Assembly: GCA_025499625.1 (NCBI GenBank)
Contig: JAFMVD010000005.1
Location: 62,001 to 126,000 of the forward strand
Source of the DNA: Carboxylicivirga fragile
GTDB taxonomy: Bacteria > Bacteroidota > Bacteroidia > Bacteroidales > Marinilabiliaceae
Direction: 5' to 3'
Length of the DNA: 64,000 bases
A model generated the notes under the pieces. That model did no database searches. It had not been told where the DNA came from and saw only the letters and a list, made by a program, of their open reading frames with translations. The position numbers and the translations under genes are program-made. This document shows, piece by piece, positions 25,002 through 34,348 of this stretch (positions within the stretch are counted from its first letter, which is position 1; every line of letters begins with the position of its first letter).

Positions 25002-25406
25002 TTACCTATTTAGTTTTATTGTATCCAATGGTAAACCTGCTTCAATCCAGGTTACTAAGCCATCTTTGAGTTCATATACCTCCGTGAAGCCTGAGTTCTT
25101 CATCACCTTTAGTGCTTTTTTAGATCGATCACCAATTTGGCAGTAAACAAATATTGGATCATGTTTTGGCAAATCTTGAATGAGCAATTCTAAGGTTTTT
25201 TGATCCTCAGCAAGTATAGCATCCCTAATTCTGTCTTCTGCGAATTTAAAAGAAGGGCGCGCATCAATAATAATGGCGCCTTTATTTTCATTAAGTTTTT
25301 GGTGAAACTCCTGCGCGTTTATTCGCGATTTTGAACTTTGTGCCTCAACGTGTATTATACCTAAAAGTCCAAGGGTGATAAATAGCATTTTTAAAGCGCT
25401 CATCAA
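25002..25406 (-). CDS. Exported rhodanese-like domain protein
   Basis: The protein has 134 residues with a hydrophobic signal segment (about 5-22). The rhodanese domain follows: IIIDARPSFKFAEDRI, then the active loop with catalytic C89 in VYCQIGDRS, then GLVTWIEAGLP. An intact cysteine suggests sulfurtransferase or redox activity in the periplasm. It lies 19 bp downstream of the LPP20-like gene on the same strand, so a joint envelope function is plausible. The second Met is an alternative start. Confidence 0.85.
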   Translation of the reverse strand: MMSALKMLFITLGLLGIIHVEAQSSKSRINAQEFHQKLNENKGAIIIDARPSFKFAEDRIRDAILAEDQKTLELLIQDLPKHDPIFVYCQIGDRSKKALKVMKNSGFTEVYELKDGLVTWIEAGLPLDTIKLNR

Positions 25407-25425
25407 CTTCTGTGTTTATATTGCA

Positions 25426-26814
25426 CTACATGTCGACCTGCTCCAAACGAGGCTCTATTTCCTTCTTAAATTGCTCAATTAGCTTGGTTCGCGAATCCTT
25501 AAGAGCATATTCATGATTACCAGGACGCATTCCGCGAATACCAGAGAGTTCATCTGCGAAAATTTCGGTTTGAGATTTTGTATCTGTTATGGTAATGCTA
25601 AAGTCAGCAAACACAAGGTATACCTCGTAACCCTGACCTTTACGTTTATCTCCAGAAACAAAGTTGGAGCTGATTTTTACAATAAAATCTGAATCTTCCT
25701 TATTTTGAGTGAAGGTAAAAAAGTTGTTGTTGAGTTCTGTTTTAATCATGCTTGAGAAAGCGCCTTTATCATTCTCTTCGCCAAATACTTTTTCTTCGGT
25801 AATTAAATAGGCTTTCGACTTTTGGACTTCCAACTTAATGGCAGTAGTAGGCATTTGTTTCGCAGGAAAGAATACCTGAAGAAGTTTTTTTAATTCTTCA
25901 TCTGTTTCGTTATCAATGGCATGGCTAAAGTCAAAAGTGGCGGTAATTTCCTGAACCTTACGTTTGGATATCAGGCGCGTAATGGATACACCAGCATAAC
26001 CATCTAAATTGGTTTTGGCTTGCGATGACAATAAACCTTCACCCTTAGAAAAGTGAAACGCCAAAGGAAAGCCTGTTAAAGCAACTTTTTCGCCATTATT
26101 TGATACAAATAGCGCATTCACACCTATTGGTACTTGTAATTGTTTTGAAAACTGAATTTGATAACCGGGTTGTACAGGCAGTAGTTCGGTACGTCTGAAT
26201 ACATCTTGAATTGTACTAAATACTTCGGTACCCACATTATACGTTCCGTCTACGGTCTTATATGTTAGGTCGTCTTCAAGGTGGTCGCGCAAACTTCCAG
26301 CCGCCTTCGATAAATAGTTTAAAGCTGAAAAAGCATCGTTAACAGCAATGGCTTTTTTTGCATCCATTATAAATGAACCTGCCATCATTTTTGCCTTATC
26401 CAATTTCATTTCTTTCATCCGTGCATAACGCTCCTTCGAAAGGCGGGCCATTACCCAATATTCCTTACGATCTTCCCAGGTAATAACTTCGTAGCCTTCT
26501 AAGGTTTCAAGTACCGAAGTTTCAACCTTACTTTCGTAAGCTTCCTTAAAATCGTTATCTGTTTCAATTTTTCGTAATACCGAGTTGGATGAAATGGTCA
26601 CTTTTATTTCACTGCTCATTTGCTTTAATGCCACATTACGTGCATTGCGGCGATATTCTACTTCGCTTCCTTCTTTGGCAGTCATGCCAATTCCAATAAA
26701 GTAAGTGGGATCATTGGGGCGTTGCTTTACCCAGTCTGGTTTTCTTTTTGCATCGCTTGTAAAAGGGAGTGAGAATAATACAACTAGAGTTAATAGGTAA
26801 GTTAAGTTTTTCAT
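25426..26814 (-). CDS. LPP20-like exported protein of unknown function
   Basis: The protein has 462 residues with a signal peptide (about 1-22). The N-terminal part resembles the LPP20/FlgT-N type fold: PDWVKQRPNDPTYFIGIGM, then a helix with repeated alanines (RNARNVALKQMSSEI) and VITWEDRKEYWVMARL. The middle and C-terminal parts, including SDFIVKISSNFVSG near 385, are not assigned to any family I recognise. Its job is unknown; related proteins are envelope-associated. It precedes the exported rhodanese gene in the same direction. Confidence 0.7.
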   Translation of the reverse strand: MKNLTYLLTLVVLFSLPFTSDAKRKPDWVKQRPNDPTYFIGIGMTAKEGSEVEYRRNARNVALKQMSSEIKVTISSNSVLRKIETDNDFKEAYESKVETSVLETLEGYEVITWEDRKEYWVMARLSKERYARMKEMKLDKAKMMAGSFIMDAKKAIAVNDAFSALNYLSKAAGSLRDHLEDDLTYKTVDGTYNVGTEVFSTIQDVFRRTELLPVQPGYQIQFSKQLQVPIGVNALFVSNNGEKVALTGFPLAFHFSKGEGLLSSQAKTNLDGYAGVSITRLISKRKVQEITATFDFSHAIDNETDEELKKLLQVFFPAKQMPTTAIKLEVQKSKAYLITEEKVFGEENDKGAFSSMIKTELNNNFFTFTQNKEDSDFIVKISSNFVSGDKRKGQGYEVYLVFADFSITITDTKSQTEIFADELSGIRGMRPGNHEYALKDSRTKLIEQFKKEIEPRLEQVDM

Positions 26815-26897
26815 CGGTTAAAAATTTCTTACAGTAAGCATGGATTAGTAATAATAACTGTTTACATACATCAATGTTCAATTCAAATCAGTGATTT

Positions 26898-27362
26898 TCA
26901 ATCGGATGATGCAAGTAGTCTCTCAATGCAAGTGAAAATTAAATGAGACTCGTATCCTCTTGATTGAGCAAAGCGTACCATTGAAGCCTTTGCTTTCCAT
27001 GGATCTTTGTTTCGTAATTGGCGCATTTTAACTTGCAATAATTCTGCCAATTTTTCGAGGTACTCTTTTTCATTAATTTCCTCTAATGCGTCTTCGATTA
27101 TAAAAGAGGAAATATCTTTTTGTTTGAGTTGGTACTTAATTTTGGTTCGACCCCATCCGTTAAACCTAAATTTATCCCGAACAAAAAACTGACTATACCT
27201 GCCATCATCAAGGTACTTTTCAGATATCAAATAGTCAATAGCTTCATCACATTCTTCAACCGAGAGTTCCCAATTTACTAGTTTTTTTCGAATGTCGGAA
27301 ACACACCGTTCCTGTTGCGAGCATAAAACGGCAGCTTTATGTAAAGCTTTTTTATATTCCAT
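26898..27362 (-). CDS. recX: Regulatory protein RecX
   Basis: The protein has 154 residues of three-helix repeats, with RecX hallmarks such as CVSDIRKKL, AIDYLISEKYLDDGRYSQFFVRDKF and WGRTKIKYQLKQKDI. RecX binds RecA filaments and limits recombinase activity. recA is not in the window. The ATG overlaps the stop of the aldehyde dehydrogenase gene by one base (TAATG), so the two genes are translationally coupled although functionally unrelated. Confidence 0.93.
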   Translation of the reverse strand: MEYKKALHKAAVLCSQQERCVSDIRKKLVNWELSVEECDEAIDYLISEKYLDDGRYSQFFVRDKFRFNGWGRTKIKYQLKQKDISSFIIEDALEEINEKEYLEKLAELLQVKMRQLRNKDPWKAKASMVRFAQSRGYESHLIFTCIERLLASSD

Positions 27363-28729
27363 TACTTAATCCAGATACCTTTAATATTCATGAATTCCTT
27401 CATGCCGTAATGTGATAATTCGCGTCCAAAGCCACTTTCTTTAACACCACCAAAAGGCAAGCGTGGATCAGATCGAACAAAATCATTGACAAAACAGCAA
27501 CCGGCATCCATCTCTTCTTCGGCAATACGTTTGCCACGTGAAACATCCTGGGTAAAGACTGCAGCTCCCAATCCAAATATACTATCGTTCGCAATTCGAA
27601 TGGCATCTGCTTCATCCTTAGCCTTAATTAGTGATGCTACCGGGCCAAATAATTCTTCGTGATAAGCCGCCATACCAGCTTGCACATCGCCAAGAACGGT
27701 TGCAGGATAAAAAGCTCCGTCTCGCTGTGGAATGTATCCACCCGTAAGAAGTTTTGCTCCTTTATTTATACTGTTTTCAACCTGCATATGAAGATCTTCG
27801 CGTAAATTAAACCTGGCCAATGGTCCCATTTGCTTGTTTTCATCTATTGGATCACCAAGACTTATGTTTCGCATTTTATCAACGAATAACTCGGTAAAAG
27901 CATCGTATACAGATTCCACTATAATGAAACGTTTAGCGCCAATGCAGCTTTGGCCGGCATTTAAAACCCGGCCAGCAACACAAGCATCCACCGCTTTTTC
28001 AATGTCGGCATCTTCTAGTATGATATATGGATCGCTACCACCTAATTCGAGAACGCATTTTTTGAGGTGTTTTCCGGCTGTAGCAGCAACTTCTTTACCC
28101 GCGGGTGTACTTCCGGTTAGTGTGACTGCTTTTATCCGTTTATCAGCGATAATACGTTCTACTTTATTGCTGCGTATTAATAGGGTTCGGAATACATCCT
28201 TAGGAAAACCTGCTTCAACAAAAACCTCTTCGATGGCCAAGGCACAAGCTGGCACGTTTGAAGCATGTTTTAGTAGGCCAACATTTCCGGCCATAAGGGC
28301 AGGAGCTGCAAAACGAAATACTTGCCACAACGGAAAATTCCATGGCATGATGGCCAATACCGGGCCGAGTGGTTGGAGTGAGGCATATGATTCTGTTGCA
28401 TCGGTTTCAATTATTTCGCGCTCGAGAAATTTGCTACCGTTATCGGAATAATATTCACATACCAAGGCGCATTTTTCAACTTCGGCCCGCGATTCTTTTA
28501 TGTTTTTACCCATCTCAACCGTAATATTGAAGGCCAAACCTTCTTTTTTATCACGTAAAACTTCAGTTGCTTTTCTGAGAAGCTTAGCACGTTCTGATAT
28601 GGGTGTTTTTTTCCAACTGTGAAAAGCCAGGTAATTGGCTTCGATGGTTTCGGCAACATCATCCCAATGAAACTCTTCGTATTCGCGAATGATTTCGCCG
28701 TTGGCAGGATTGATACTTTTTAAAAGCAT
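27362..28729 (-). CDS. NAD(P)-dependent aldehyde dehydrogenase, succinate-semialdehyde type
   Basis: The protein has 455 residues. Family motifs are PWNFP (129-133), the catalytic glutamate E228 in LELGGSDPY, and the nucleophile C262 in NAGQSCIGAKR. The C-terminal PFGGVKESGFGRELSHYG is typical. The sequence style, including INPANGE at the N-terminus, resembles short succinate-semialdehyde dehydrogenases, but substrate specificity cannot be proved from sequence. It heads a two-gene unit with recX. Confidence 0.9.
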   Translation of the reverse strand: MLLKSINPANGEIIREYEEFHWDDVAETIEANYLAFHSWKKTPISERAKLLRKATEVLRDKKEGLAFNITVEMGKNIKESRAEVEKCALVCEYYSDNGSKFLEREIIETDATESYASLQPLGPVLAIMPWNFPLWQVFRFAAPALMAGNVGLLKHASNVPACALAIEEVFVEAGFPKDVFRTLLIRSNKVERIIADKRIKAVTLTGSTPAGKEVAATAGKHLKKCVLELGGSDPYIILEDADIEKAVDACVAGRVLNAGQSCIGAKRFIIVESVYDAFTELFVDKMRNISLGDPIDENKQMGPLARFNLREDLHMQVENSINKGAKLLTGGYIPQRDGAFYPATVLGDVQAGMAAYHEELFGPVASLIKAKDEADAIRIANDSIFGLGAAVFTQDVSRGKRIAEEEMDAGCCFVNDFVRSDPRLPFGGVKESGFGRELSHYGMKEFMNIKGIWIK

Positions 28730-28815
28730 AGAATTATAGATTAAGCTGTGATGATAAAATTACGCTTAAATGTTATTTTAGAAAAGTGTTTAGGAAGATT
28801 TGTAATAAAATCATA

Positions 28816-28849
28816 AACAAAAAACTCCTGCCTGGAAAAGACAAGAGTT
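28816..28849 (-). terminator. Intrinsic terminator downstream of the DUF2147 gene
   Basis: On the minus strand AACTCTTGTC pairs with GGCAGGAGTT (ten pairs, two G-U) around a 7-nt loop and is followed by a T tract. Confidence 0.65.
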
Positions 28850-28875
28850 ATTTTAGTTGTTTGAATATGATTGAT

Positions 28876-29319
28876 TTATTTCACCCTCTTCCAAGTTACT
28901 TTTTTACCAATGATGGATACACCAATGTAGCCTTTTACTATGAGTGTGTCCTCATTATCGTCGAACCACATAAGACATTTATAAGTGCTGCCGCTTTTGG
29001 GGTCGTAGATAGTACCATCTATCCATTCCTCGTCGTCTTCATCGTACGAAAATCCTTGAAGCAGATTTAAACCCATTATGGGTCTCTTCTGAAGCTTTTC
29101 GTCCGGATTTTTATCATCCAGTTTATTTTCGCCACTCTCTCTTTTGGGTTCTTTAAGCCAAACTATAGCTCCATCGTATTGCTTATCTGCATTTTTTGAA
29201 ATTGTTACTTTAGAATCACCATCTTGTGTAAGCCAGGTGCCCAGTATTTTATCGGCTTGTTGAGCATTTATGGTAGATATAGCAAAAAGAAAGCCGAATA
29301 TTAGCAATAGGTTTTTCAT
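28876..29319 (-). CDS. DUF2147 family exported protein
   Basis: The protein has 147 residues with a signal peptide (about 1-19, cleavage near NAQ). The body matches the DUF2147 pattern: ILGTWLTQDGDSKVTISK, YDGAIVWLKEP, then MGLNLLQGFSYDEDDEEW and DGTIYDPKSGSTYKC, ending in GKKVTWKRV. It is a small beta-barrel-like periplasmic or outer-membrane protein of unknown function. It stands alone, with a terminator after it. Confidence 0.85.
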   Translation of the reverse strand: MKNLLLIFGFLFAISTINAQQADKILGTWLTQDGDSKVTISKNADKQYDGAIVWLKEPKRESGENKLDDKNPDEKLQKRPIMGLNLLQGFSYDEDDEEWIDGTIYDPKSGSTYKCLMWFDDNEDTLIVKGYIGVSIIGKKVTWKRVK

Positions 29320-29414
29320 AGTAATTTAAAATTTCTGGTACATTAATGTTTAACTATCTGTAATGCAAGAAAGTTAAGTTGAATAAGAATAACAAAAATG
29401 AGGTCAACTTTTTA

Positions 29415-29684
29415 TTAAGGAACGGGGTCGTGTCCATGTCCGCCCCAAGGGTTACAACTAATAATGCGCTTTATGGCTAAGTAAGTTCCTTTAAAAGGAC
29501 CATGCTTTTTTAAGGCTTCAATTGTATAGGCAGAACAAGTAGGAGTGTATCGACAAGAGGCACCAAGTATAGGTGATAAAAACCATTGATAAAGTTTGAT
29601 GGGAAGAATTAATAAAGCTACCAAGCCAGCTTTTAACCAATGAAATGGTAGTAGGTAAAAAGGTATTTTATTTTGGTTCTTCAT
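29415..29684 (-). CDS. yidD: Membrane protein insertion efficiency factor YidD
   Basis: The protein has 89 residues with the diagnostic cysteine-rich core: [27 protein letters not shown] is the YidD signature (about 52-78 in full), followed by [17 protein letters not shown]. YidD aids YidC-dependent membrane protein insertion. The 5' end overlaps rnpA by 17 bp, the conserved rnpA-yidD order; rpmH and yidC are not adjacent here. Confidence 0.95.
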   Translation of the reverse strand: MKNQNKIPFYLLPFHWLKAGLVALLILPIKLYQWFLSPILGASCRYTPTCSAYTIEALKKHGPFKGTYLAIKRIISCNPWGGHGHDPVP

Positions 29685-30078
29685 TAGAACAGGTTTTTAA
29701 AACAAGTTGTTTTAATCCTTTTTGCATGCCTTTTTCAAAATCGGCAGTGTTTAAAATTTCGGTAGGAAGATAAATAAAAGCAAGCATAAGTTGTTTGTTA
29801 TTTGCCTTTAATTCATCAACAAGCAAGTGTTTATTAAGGCGGTATGCTTCACGTATTTTGCGTTTTATCAAATTTCGTTTCACCGCTCTTTTAAAGCGTT
29901 TTTTAGGAACCGAGATTAATAATTGTGCTTCAACCTTTGTGTATTCGCTTGTTACGGGTAGGTAGGTAATGCGAAAGGGGTATTTTACAAATGATTTTCC
30001 TTTTGAAAAAAGCATATCAATTGCAATTTCACTGCAAAGGTGCTCTTTCTTCTTAAAGGAAAATCTTCTTTCGCTCAT
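29668..30078 (-). CDS. rnpA: Ribonuclease P protein component
   Basis: The protein has 136 residues, strongly basic. It is the protein cofactor of RNase P, which trims tRNA 5' leaders. The signature [13 protein letters not shown] is visible near residues 68-80, preceded by [13 protein letters not shown]. It overlaps yidD by 17 bp. A terminator separates it from hemD upstream, so it should have its own promoter in the short gap. The usual partner rpmH is absent. Confidence 0.95.
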   Translation of the reverse strand: MSERRFSFKKKEHLCSEIAIDMLFSKGKSFVKYPFRITYLPVTSEYTKVEAQLLISVPKKRFKRAVKRNLIKRKIREAYRLNKHLLVDELKANNKQLMLAFIYLPTEILNTADFEKGMQKGLKQLVLKTCSNEEPK

Positions 30079-30092
30079 CCTAATATTGGTTT

Positions 30093-30128
30093 AAAAAAAC
30101 AATCCTTCTTACCAGAGGCAAGAAGGAT
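30093..30128 (-). terminator. Intrinsic terminator downstream of hemD
   Basis: On the minus strand ATCCTTCTT pairs with AAGAAGGAT (9 bp, 9-nt loop) and is followed by a T7 tract. Confidence 0.8.
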
Positions 30129-30151
30129 GTCTCCCGATGATGGGATAAATA

Positions 30152-30925
30152 TTATTTCTGTCCTTTATTGAACTGCTTGATAAATTGCTCAAGTGCCATA
30201 GTCATTGATGGCGCTTGTGGCATTGGTGCTTGAATATCTAAACGCAAGCCAGCATCTTTAACGGCCTTAGCAGTAGCTGGTCCGAATGATGCAATTTTGG
30301 TATCGTTTTGCTCAAAATCAGGGAAATTTTGCAAAAGCGATGTTATACCTGAAGGGCTGAAAAATACCAAAATATCATAATTTACATCTTTTAGATCGCT
30401 TAAGTCGCTACTAACTGTTTTGTAAAGAATGGCTTTCGAATATTTAACCTTCGACTTATTCAATAAGGTTGGAATCTCTTGCTTATGAATGTCAGAAAGA
30501 GGCACTAAGTATGTTTCATCTTTGTGCTTTTTAACAACATCAATTAAGTCAGGGAAACGACCTGTTGAATGAAAGATTTTTCGCTTACGATAAACAATGT
30601 ATTTCTGAAGATAAAATGCTGTAGCTTCTGAAATACAGAAATACTTCATCGTATCTGGAACTGTAACACGCATTTCTTCAGCAATTCTAAAATAGTGATC
30701 AATGGCAGTACGACTCGTAAAAATAACCGCTGTATGATCTAATAGATTTACCTTCTGAGTTCTAAATTCTTTCGCAGGAACAGCTTCTACCTGAATAAAT
30801 GGCCTGAAATCAACTTTTACATTGCTCTTATCAGCCAAATCAAAATACGGAGATTTTGGGGTTGAGGGTTTGGGTTGTGAAACCAGTATTCTTTTAATCT
30901 TCAATGTTTTACAATTTAAATTCAA
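30152..30925 (-). CDS. hemD: Uroporphyrinogen-III synthase
   Basis: The protein has 257 residues. It closes hydroxymethylbilane to uroporphyrinogen III in heme synthesis. HemD is poorly conserved, but the typical N-terminal IKRILVSQPKP, HTAVIFTSRTAIDHYF, the FFSPSGITSLL segment and IASFGPATAKAVKDAG are all visible. It follows the DUF4271 gene by 29 bp; I recall DUF4271-hemD-rnpA-yidD as a common Bacteroidota order. With hemW at 0.2 kb it is one of two heme-related genes in the window. Confidence 0.88.
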   Translation of the reverse strand: MNLNCKTLKIKRILVSQPKPSTPKSPYFDLADKSNVKVDFRPFIQVEAVPAKEFRTQKVNLLDHTAVIFTSRTAIDHYFRIAEEMRVTVPDTMKYFCISEATAFYLQKYIVYRKRKIFHSTGRFPDLIDVVKKHKDETYLVPLSDIHKQEIPTLLNKSKVKYSKAILYKTVSSDLSDLKDVNYDILVFFSPSGITSLLQNFPDFEQNDTKIASFGPATAKAVKDAGLRLDIQAPMPQAPSMTMALEQFIKQFNKGQK

Positions 30926-30954
30926 CTACACCTTTGTCCTCACTTGAATTGTCA

Positions 30955-32043
30955 CTACAATATCAATAGCTTGATAAGTATTGACAAGGGTAAAATTTCT
31001 AGCGCACAAAAGTACAAAAACATATAAAATATTGAAAGCGGAGAGCGTAAAATAATTTTAACACCTCTTAACAACTGAATGGTATACATGATAAGAAAGA
31101 GTGCCAGCCCAGCTTTCAGAAGATATGTGCTCGTTAAATAATCTACAAAAGGAATGACACTAACGATTGGTAAAAGTGTAATTCCAAAAGCTTTACTCAA
31201 AATATCTGCATTAAAGATGTATTCATTTGTATCAGCGGAGGTTTCAAAAATGAATGAAACAATTCGATACAAGATGGTCTTGATTCCAAAATAAAGTAAT
31301 ACGCCACCAATAATTGCAAGTAAAAATACATGCTTAGAAAAGCTGCTTGGAGTTTTTCCAAAAATTAGGGTGTATTCAAATATTAATAAGGAGCTGGTTA
31401 GCACAAATAGTGTAGATAAGGCCCACCCCGGTTTTTGATTTTGTAGGTTAAAACTTGAAAAAAGCTTACTGGCAGATTGTTGATATCGAACGGCAGAAAA
31501 AATCTCATTGATATACTTTCCGGCACTTATTTTCACTAAACCTGCTATTATTAGCGTTAATAGAATAAAACCAGACAGCCAATCTTTTGAATCGGTAAAA
31601 GCATTGGACTTGCGAGATTTAACTGCATTTGTTTTTAAAGTTGTTTCGCTTAATCGTTGAGATGGCTTTTCAATTTTTACTATTTCAGCTGAGCTGGTAT
31701 CGTTAGTATGATTGCTTGTATTCTTGATGGTGATTGCTTCCTCTTCAACAAACTCTTCGGAAGATTGTACGCTGATTGAGTGGTCAAGCGTATTTTGGAA
31801 AATACCTTCATCCGCCTGAATCAGGTTTAAAAAAATTGAATCTTCATGAGACAGAAACTGATATTTGAGTTTAGGAACGGGTTTGTAAGTATTCGTTTGA
31901 GACAGGTGAGCGGGTTTCTCCATATCTATTTGCATAATGTGCGTACGAAACGAATTTCCAAGGTTCAAACTATCCTTACTCAACTGCAAAGTTGGAGTTG
32001 ATGTTTCATTTTGTGGAGTTGATATCGTATTCTGCAAGCTCAT
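30955..32043 (-). CDS. DUF4271 family membrane protein
   Basis: The protein has 362 residues. The N-terminal 150 residues are polar and low in complexity (Thr-, Ser- and Gln-rich). From about 152 onward there are six or so membrane helices, including a segment GFILLTLIIAGLVKI and a C-terminal FYMFLYFCALEILPLSILIKLLIL region. This fits DUF4271, a phylum-specific family next to hemD. Its function is unknown; a link to heme or porphyrin handling is only suggested by the neighbour. Confidence 0.8.
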   Translation of the reverse strand: MSLQNTISTPQNETSTPTLQLSKDSLNLGNSFRTHIMQIDMEKPAHLSQTNTYKPVPKLKYQFLSHEDSIFLNLIQADEGIFQNTLDHSISVQSSEEFVEEEAITIKNTSNHTNDTSSAEIVKIEKPSQRLSETTLKTNAVKSRKSNAFTDSKDWLSGFILLTLIIAGLVKISAGKYINEIFSAVRYQQSASKLFSSFNLQNQKPGWALSTLFVLTSSLLIFEYTLIFGKTPSSFSKHVFLLAIIGGVLLYFGIKTILYRIVSFIFETSADTNEYIFNADILSKAFGITLLPIVSVIPFVDYLTSTYLLKAGLALFLIMYTIQLLRGVKIILRSPLSIFYMFLYFCALEILPLSILIKLLIL

Positions 32044-32180
32044 TCAAATAGTATTTACGCAAAAATAGTAAAAAGGATGTCTTAGTTATGATTATTGCAA
32101 TTGTTTCATGACGTGAGTGTTGAATTCAATTCCTTAACTTACTCATTAATACAAGGGCACATTAATATTGGTAATGGCTA

Positions 32181-32759
32181 TCATACTGCAGCAAACTTGA
32201 TTGCATCATTGTCCCATTTAGGAATCTGACGAATGGCCATTGGAACATCAGATGCTTTGTCAACTAAATGCCACAACGCCTCGTGCTCTTTTCTCATAAA
32301 GTTTTCGTCAATCATTTTGTGTAGCATAGCTACCAAAGGATCGAAAAACTGTTTGGTATTAACCAAAATTATTGGTTGCTGAAATTGACCTAGTTTTTTA
32401 AGTGAAAGCACTTCAAATAATTCTTCAAACGTTCCGGTTCCACCAGGTAGTACAACAATTGCTTCAACATCTTCTATCATTAAAGCCTTTCTTTCAGCCA
32501 TGGTATTCACATGAATCATGTTGCTAACACCTTTGTGTTCCCATTCTACTTCCACCATAAAATGAGGAATGACACCTGTTACCTTACCTTTATGTTCGAG
32601 TACCTTATTGGCAACAGCGCCCATAAGACCAACAGCACCGCCTCCATATTTCAGACCATAATTATTTTCAACTAAAACCTTCCCCAGTGCTGTCGCTTCT
32701 TCTGTGTAGGCAGTATCAACTTTTGAGCTGGAAGCGCAAAATACACATATGTCTTTCAT
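32181..32759 (-). CDS. LOG family protein (TIGR00730-type phosphoribohydrolase)
   Basis: The protein has 192 residues of Rossmann fold. It has the Lonely-Guy motif PGGTGTFEELFE (about 105-116) and the upstream GGGAVGLMGAVA. Members release adenine-type bases from nucleoside 5'-monophosphates (cytokinin-activating in plants); in bacteria the physiological substrate is usually unknown. It is a single gene, with a gap upstream that carries a palindromic element. Confidence 0.9.
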   Translation of the reverse strand: MKDICVFCASSSKVDTAYTEEATALGKVLVENNYGLKYGGGAVGLMGAVANKVLEHKGKVTGVIPHFMVEVEWEHKGVSNMIHVNTMAERKALMIEDVEAIVVLPGGTGTFEELFEVLSLKKLGQFQQPIILVNTKQFFDPLVAMLHKMIDENFMRKEHEALWHLVDKASDVPMAIRQIPKWDNDAIKFAAV

Positions 32760-32785
32760 CTGTTTGTAATTTTATAATTTTTGCC

Positions 32786-32894
32786 TCCCGACCCTCGATT
32801 GCTATCGGGATGGAACTCTCATGAAGTTTCAATCATTGACTTCGTTGATCCCACGATTCTCCTGTGTGCGGAATGAATAATTGAAATTTGCATG
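32786..32894. repeat. Intergenic inverted repeats upstream of the LOG gene
   Basis: TCCCGA (32786-32791) pairs with TCGGGA (32805-32810). Next come GATGGAACTC (32809-32818) and an imperfect long inverted repeat between TTTCAATCATT (32827-32837) and AATAATTGAAA (32876-32886). The words TATCGGGAT and GATGGAACTC recur, inverted, at 7840-7896. Confidence 0.4.
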
Positions 32895-32935
32895 TTCGTT
32901 TCATGTAAAATATTGTTTTGTTCTTTAACTTATTT

Positions 32936-33373
32936 TTAAGCCGAATCGCCAACGCACCATGCGGCGGCTCCCAACAAAATAATGTCTTTTAATATGCTTT
33001 GACCCAATTTTGATAGTTCCGGAAACCCGTATCCAGATTGCCATACATGACCCGAAGTAAATAATGTTGACACACTTATTGTTAATATTATCACAGCTAT
33101 TATTGCCCCTATAAAACTAAGTTTTTTCGAGACAGGTTTTAGCATTAATAAAATGCCAATAATCATTTGAAGATAGGCTAACACTAAAGTAAAAGTATAG
33201 GCAGTAATGTATTTTAAAAGCCAGGAAAAGAGGCTTGAGTTTTTAAGAATATCATTCAGATAATCAGCTTCCGTATTTTTGAATTTTAGTAAACCTAACC
33301 AAATAAAAACGATGGCAAGTCCGTATCGAAGTATAAAATGACTTAGTGATTTAAAGGTTTTAGCAATAATCAT
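32936..33373 (-). CDS. DUF417/YkgB-like membrane protein
   Basis: The protein has 145 residues with four membrane helices. Features are ILRYGLAIVFIWLGLLKF at the start and FTSGHVWQSGYGFPELS in the last loop, which match the DUF417 (YkgB, RclC) group. RclC is linked to reactive chlorine resistance in E. coli, but no rcl context is present, so that role should not be assumed. It lies 11 bp downstream of glsA on the same strand. Confidence 0.8.
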   Translation of the reverse strand: MIIAKTFKSLSHFILRYGLAIVFIWLGLLKFKNTEADYLNDILKNSSLFSWLLKYITAYTFTLVLAYLQMIIGILLMLKPVSKKLSFIGAIIAVIILTISVSTLFTSGHVWQSGYGFPELSKLGQSILKDIILLGAAAWCVGDSA

Positions 33374-33384
33374 GGTTAATTGTT

Positions 33385-34344
33385 TTAGAAGATTGAAATA
33401 CCTGTTTTAGTCGTGAATAACTCAAGTGCTTTTACACCAGCAAGCGAATTGCCGTGTTTGTCTAGTCCCGGGCTCCAAACACTAATTGATAAGAGTCCGG
33501 GTATTATAGCTGCAATACCACCACCAACACCACTTTTACCTGGCATGCCTACTTTAAATGCAAAATCACCTGCTGCATCGTAAGTGCCACAAGTTAATAA
33601 TAAGGCATTTAAGCGTTTTGCCTGGCTCGCGCTTAAATAGGTTTTTCCCGATATTGGATGTGTTCCGTGATTTGCTAAATATAGAAATGCATTACTGAGA
33701 TCAACACAATTCAATTCCAGTGAGCAGTGACCAAAGTATAAGTCAAGCACATCACCTACTTCGGATTGTATATTGCCATAACTTTTCATAAAATGAGCCA
33801 GAGCTGCATTTCTGTGACCCGTTTTTTTCTCCGACTGAAAGACGTTAACGTTAAGCTTCAAATTTTTGTTATCGGCTAATTCGCGAATAAAACGAATCAT
33901 GTAATTTAATGGGTCATCGTAATTATTGGCAATGCAATCGGCTACCACAATAGCACCTGCATTAATAAATGGGTTACGTGGCTTTCCGTTCTCTCTTTCG
34001 AGTTGTATGAGTGAATTAAAAGGATTACCTGATGGTTCTTTTCCAACGCGTTTCCATAACTCATCTTTGAGAATTGAGAAGGCCTTGGTTAAAGTAAAAA
34101 CCTTTGATATACTTTGTACCGAAAAGTTAGTTTTACTATCTCCAATTTCGAATAAGTCGCCATTAATTAGGCGAACAGCCATGCCGAACTTGTTTTTATC
34201 AACGCGCCCTAATTCAGGAATGTAAGCTGCAACTTGTCCTTGTGATAAAAGTGGAGCAACTTCTTCCTTTATCTCTTCCAAAATACTTTGCCATGAGTTG
34301 TTGCTAAAAGTCTTATTAGCTATGGTCATATCAGGCATAGGCAT
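33385..34344 (-). CDS. glsA: Glutaminase A
   Basis: The protein has 319 residues. It hydrolyses glutamine to glutamate and ammonia and has the serine-lactamase-like glutaminase fold. The catalytic SxxK motif lies in SVQSISKVF (S78, K81), with NPFINAGAI and the C-terminal GVGGGIAAIIPG also typical. In bacteria it can contribute to acid resistance or nitrogen supply. It follows the DUF6048 gene by 4 bp and precedes the DUF417 gene by 11 bp, so the four minus-strand genes at 33-35.5 kb probably form one operon. Confidence 0.94.
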   Translation of the reverse strand: MPMPDMTIANKTFSNNSWQSILEEIKEEVAPLLSQGQVAAYIPELGRVDKNKFGMAVRLINGDLFEIGDSKTNFSVQSISKVFTLTKAFSILKDELWKRVGKEPSGNPFNSLIQLERENGKPRNPFINAGAIVVADCIANNYDDPLNYMIRFIRELADNKNLKLNVNVFQSEKKTGHRNAALAHFMKSYGNIQSEVGDVLDLYFGHCSLELNCVDLSNAFLYLANHGTHPISGKTYLSASQAKRLNALLLTCGTYDAAGDFAFKVGMPGKSGVGGGIAAIIPGLLSISVWSPGLDKHGNSLAGVKALELFTTKTGISIF

Positions 34345-34348
34345 TCAT

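Noticed and set aside
27531-27546. TTTGCCACGTGAAACA in the aldehyde dehydrogenase gene as a fourth parS
   Set aside because: Only one half-site fits. Two mismatches to TGTTNCACGTGAAACA fall in the other half, and it is 13 kb from the nearest strong site.
27834-28451. Open frame of about 205 codons on the plus strand, opposite the aldehyde dehydrogenase gene
   Set aside because: It lies fully within a well-supported gene on the other strand, has no recognisable domain, and its composition is that of an antisense shadow.
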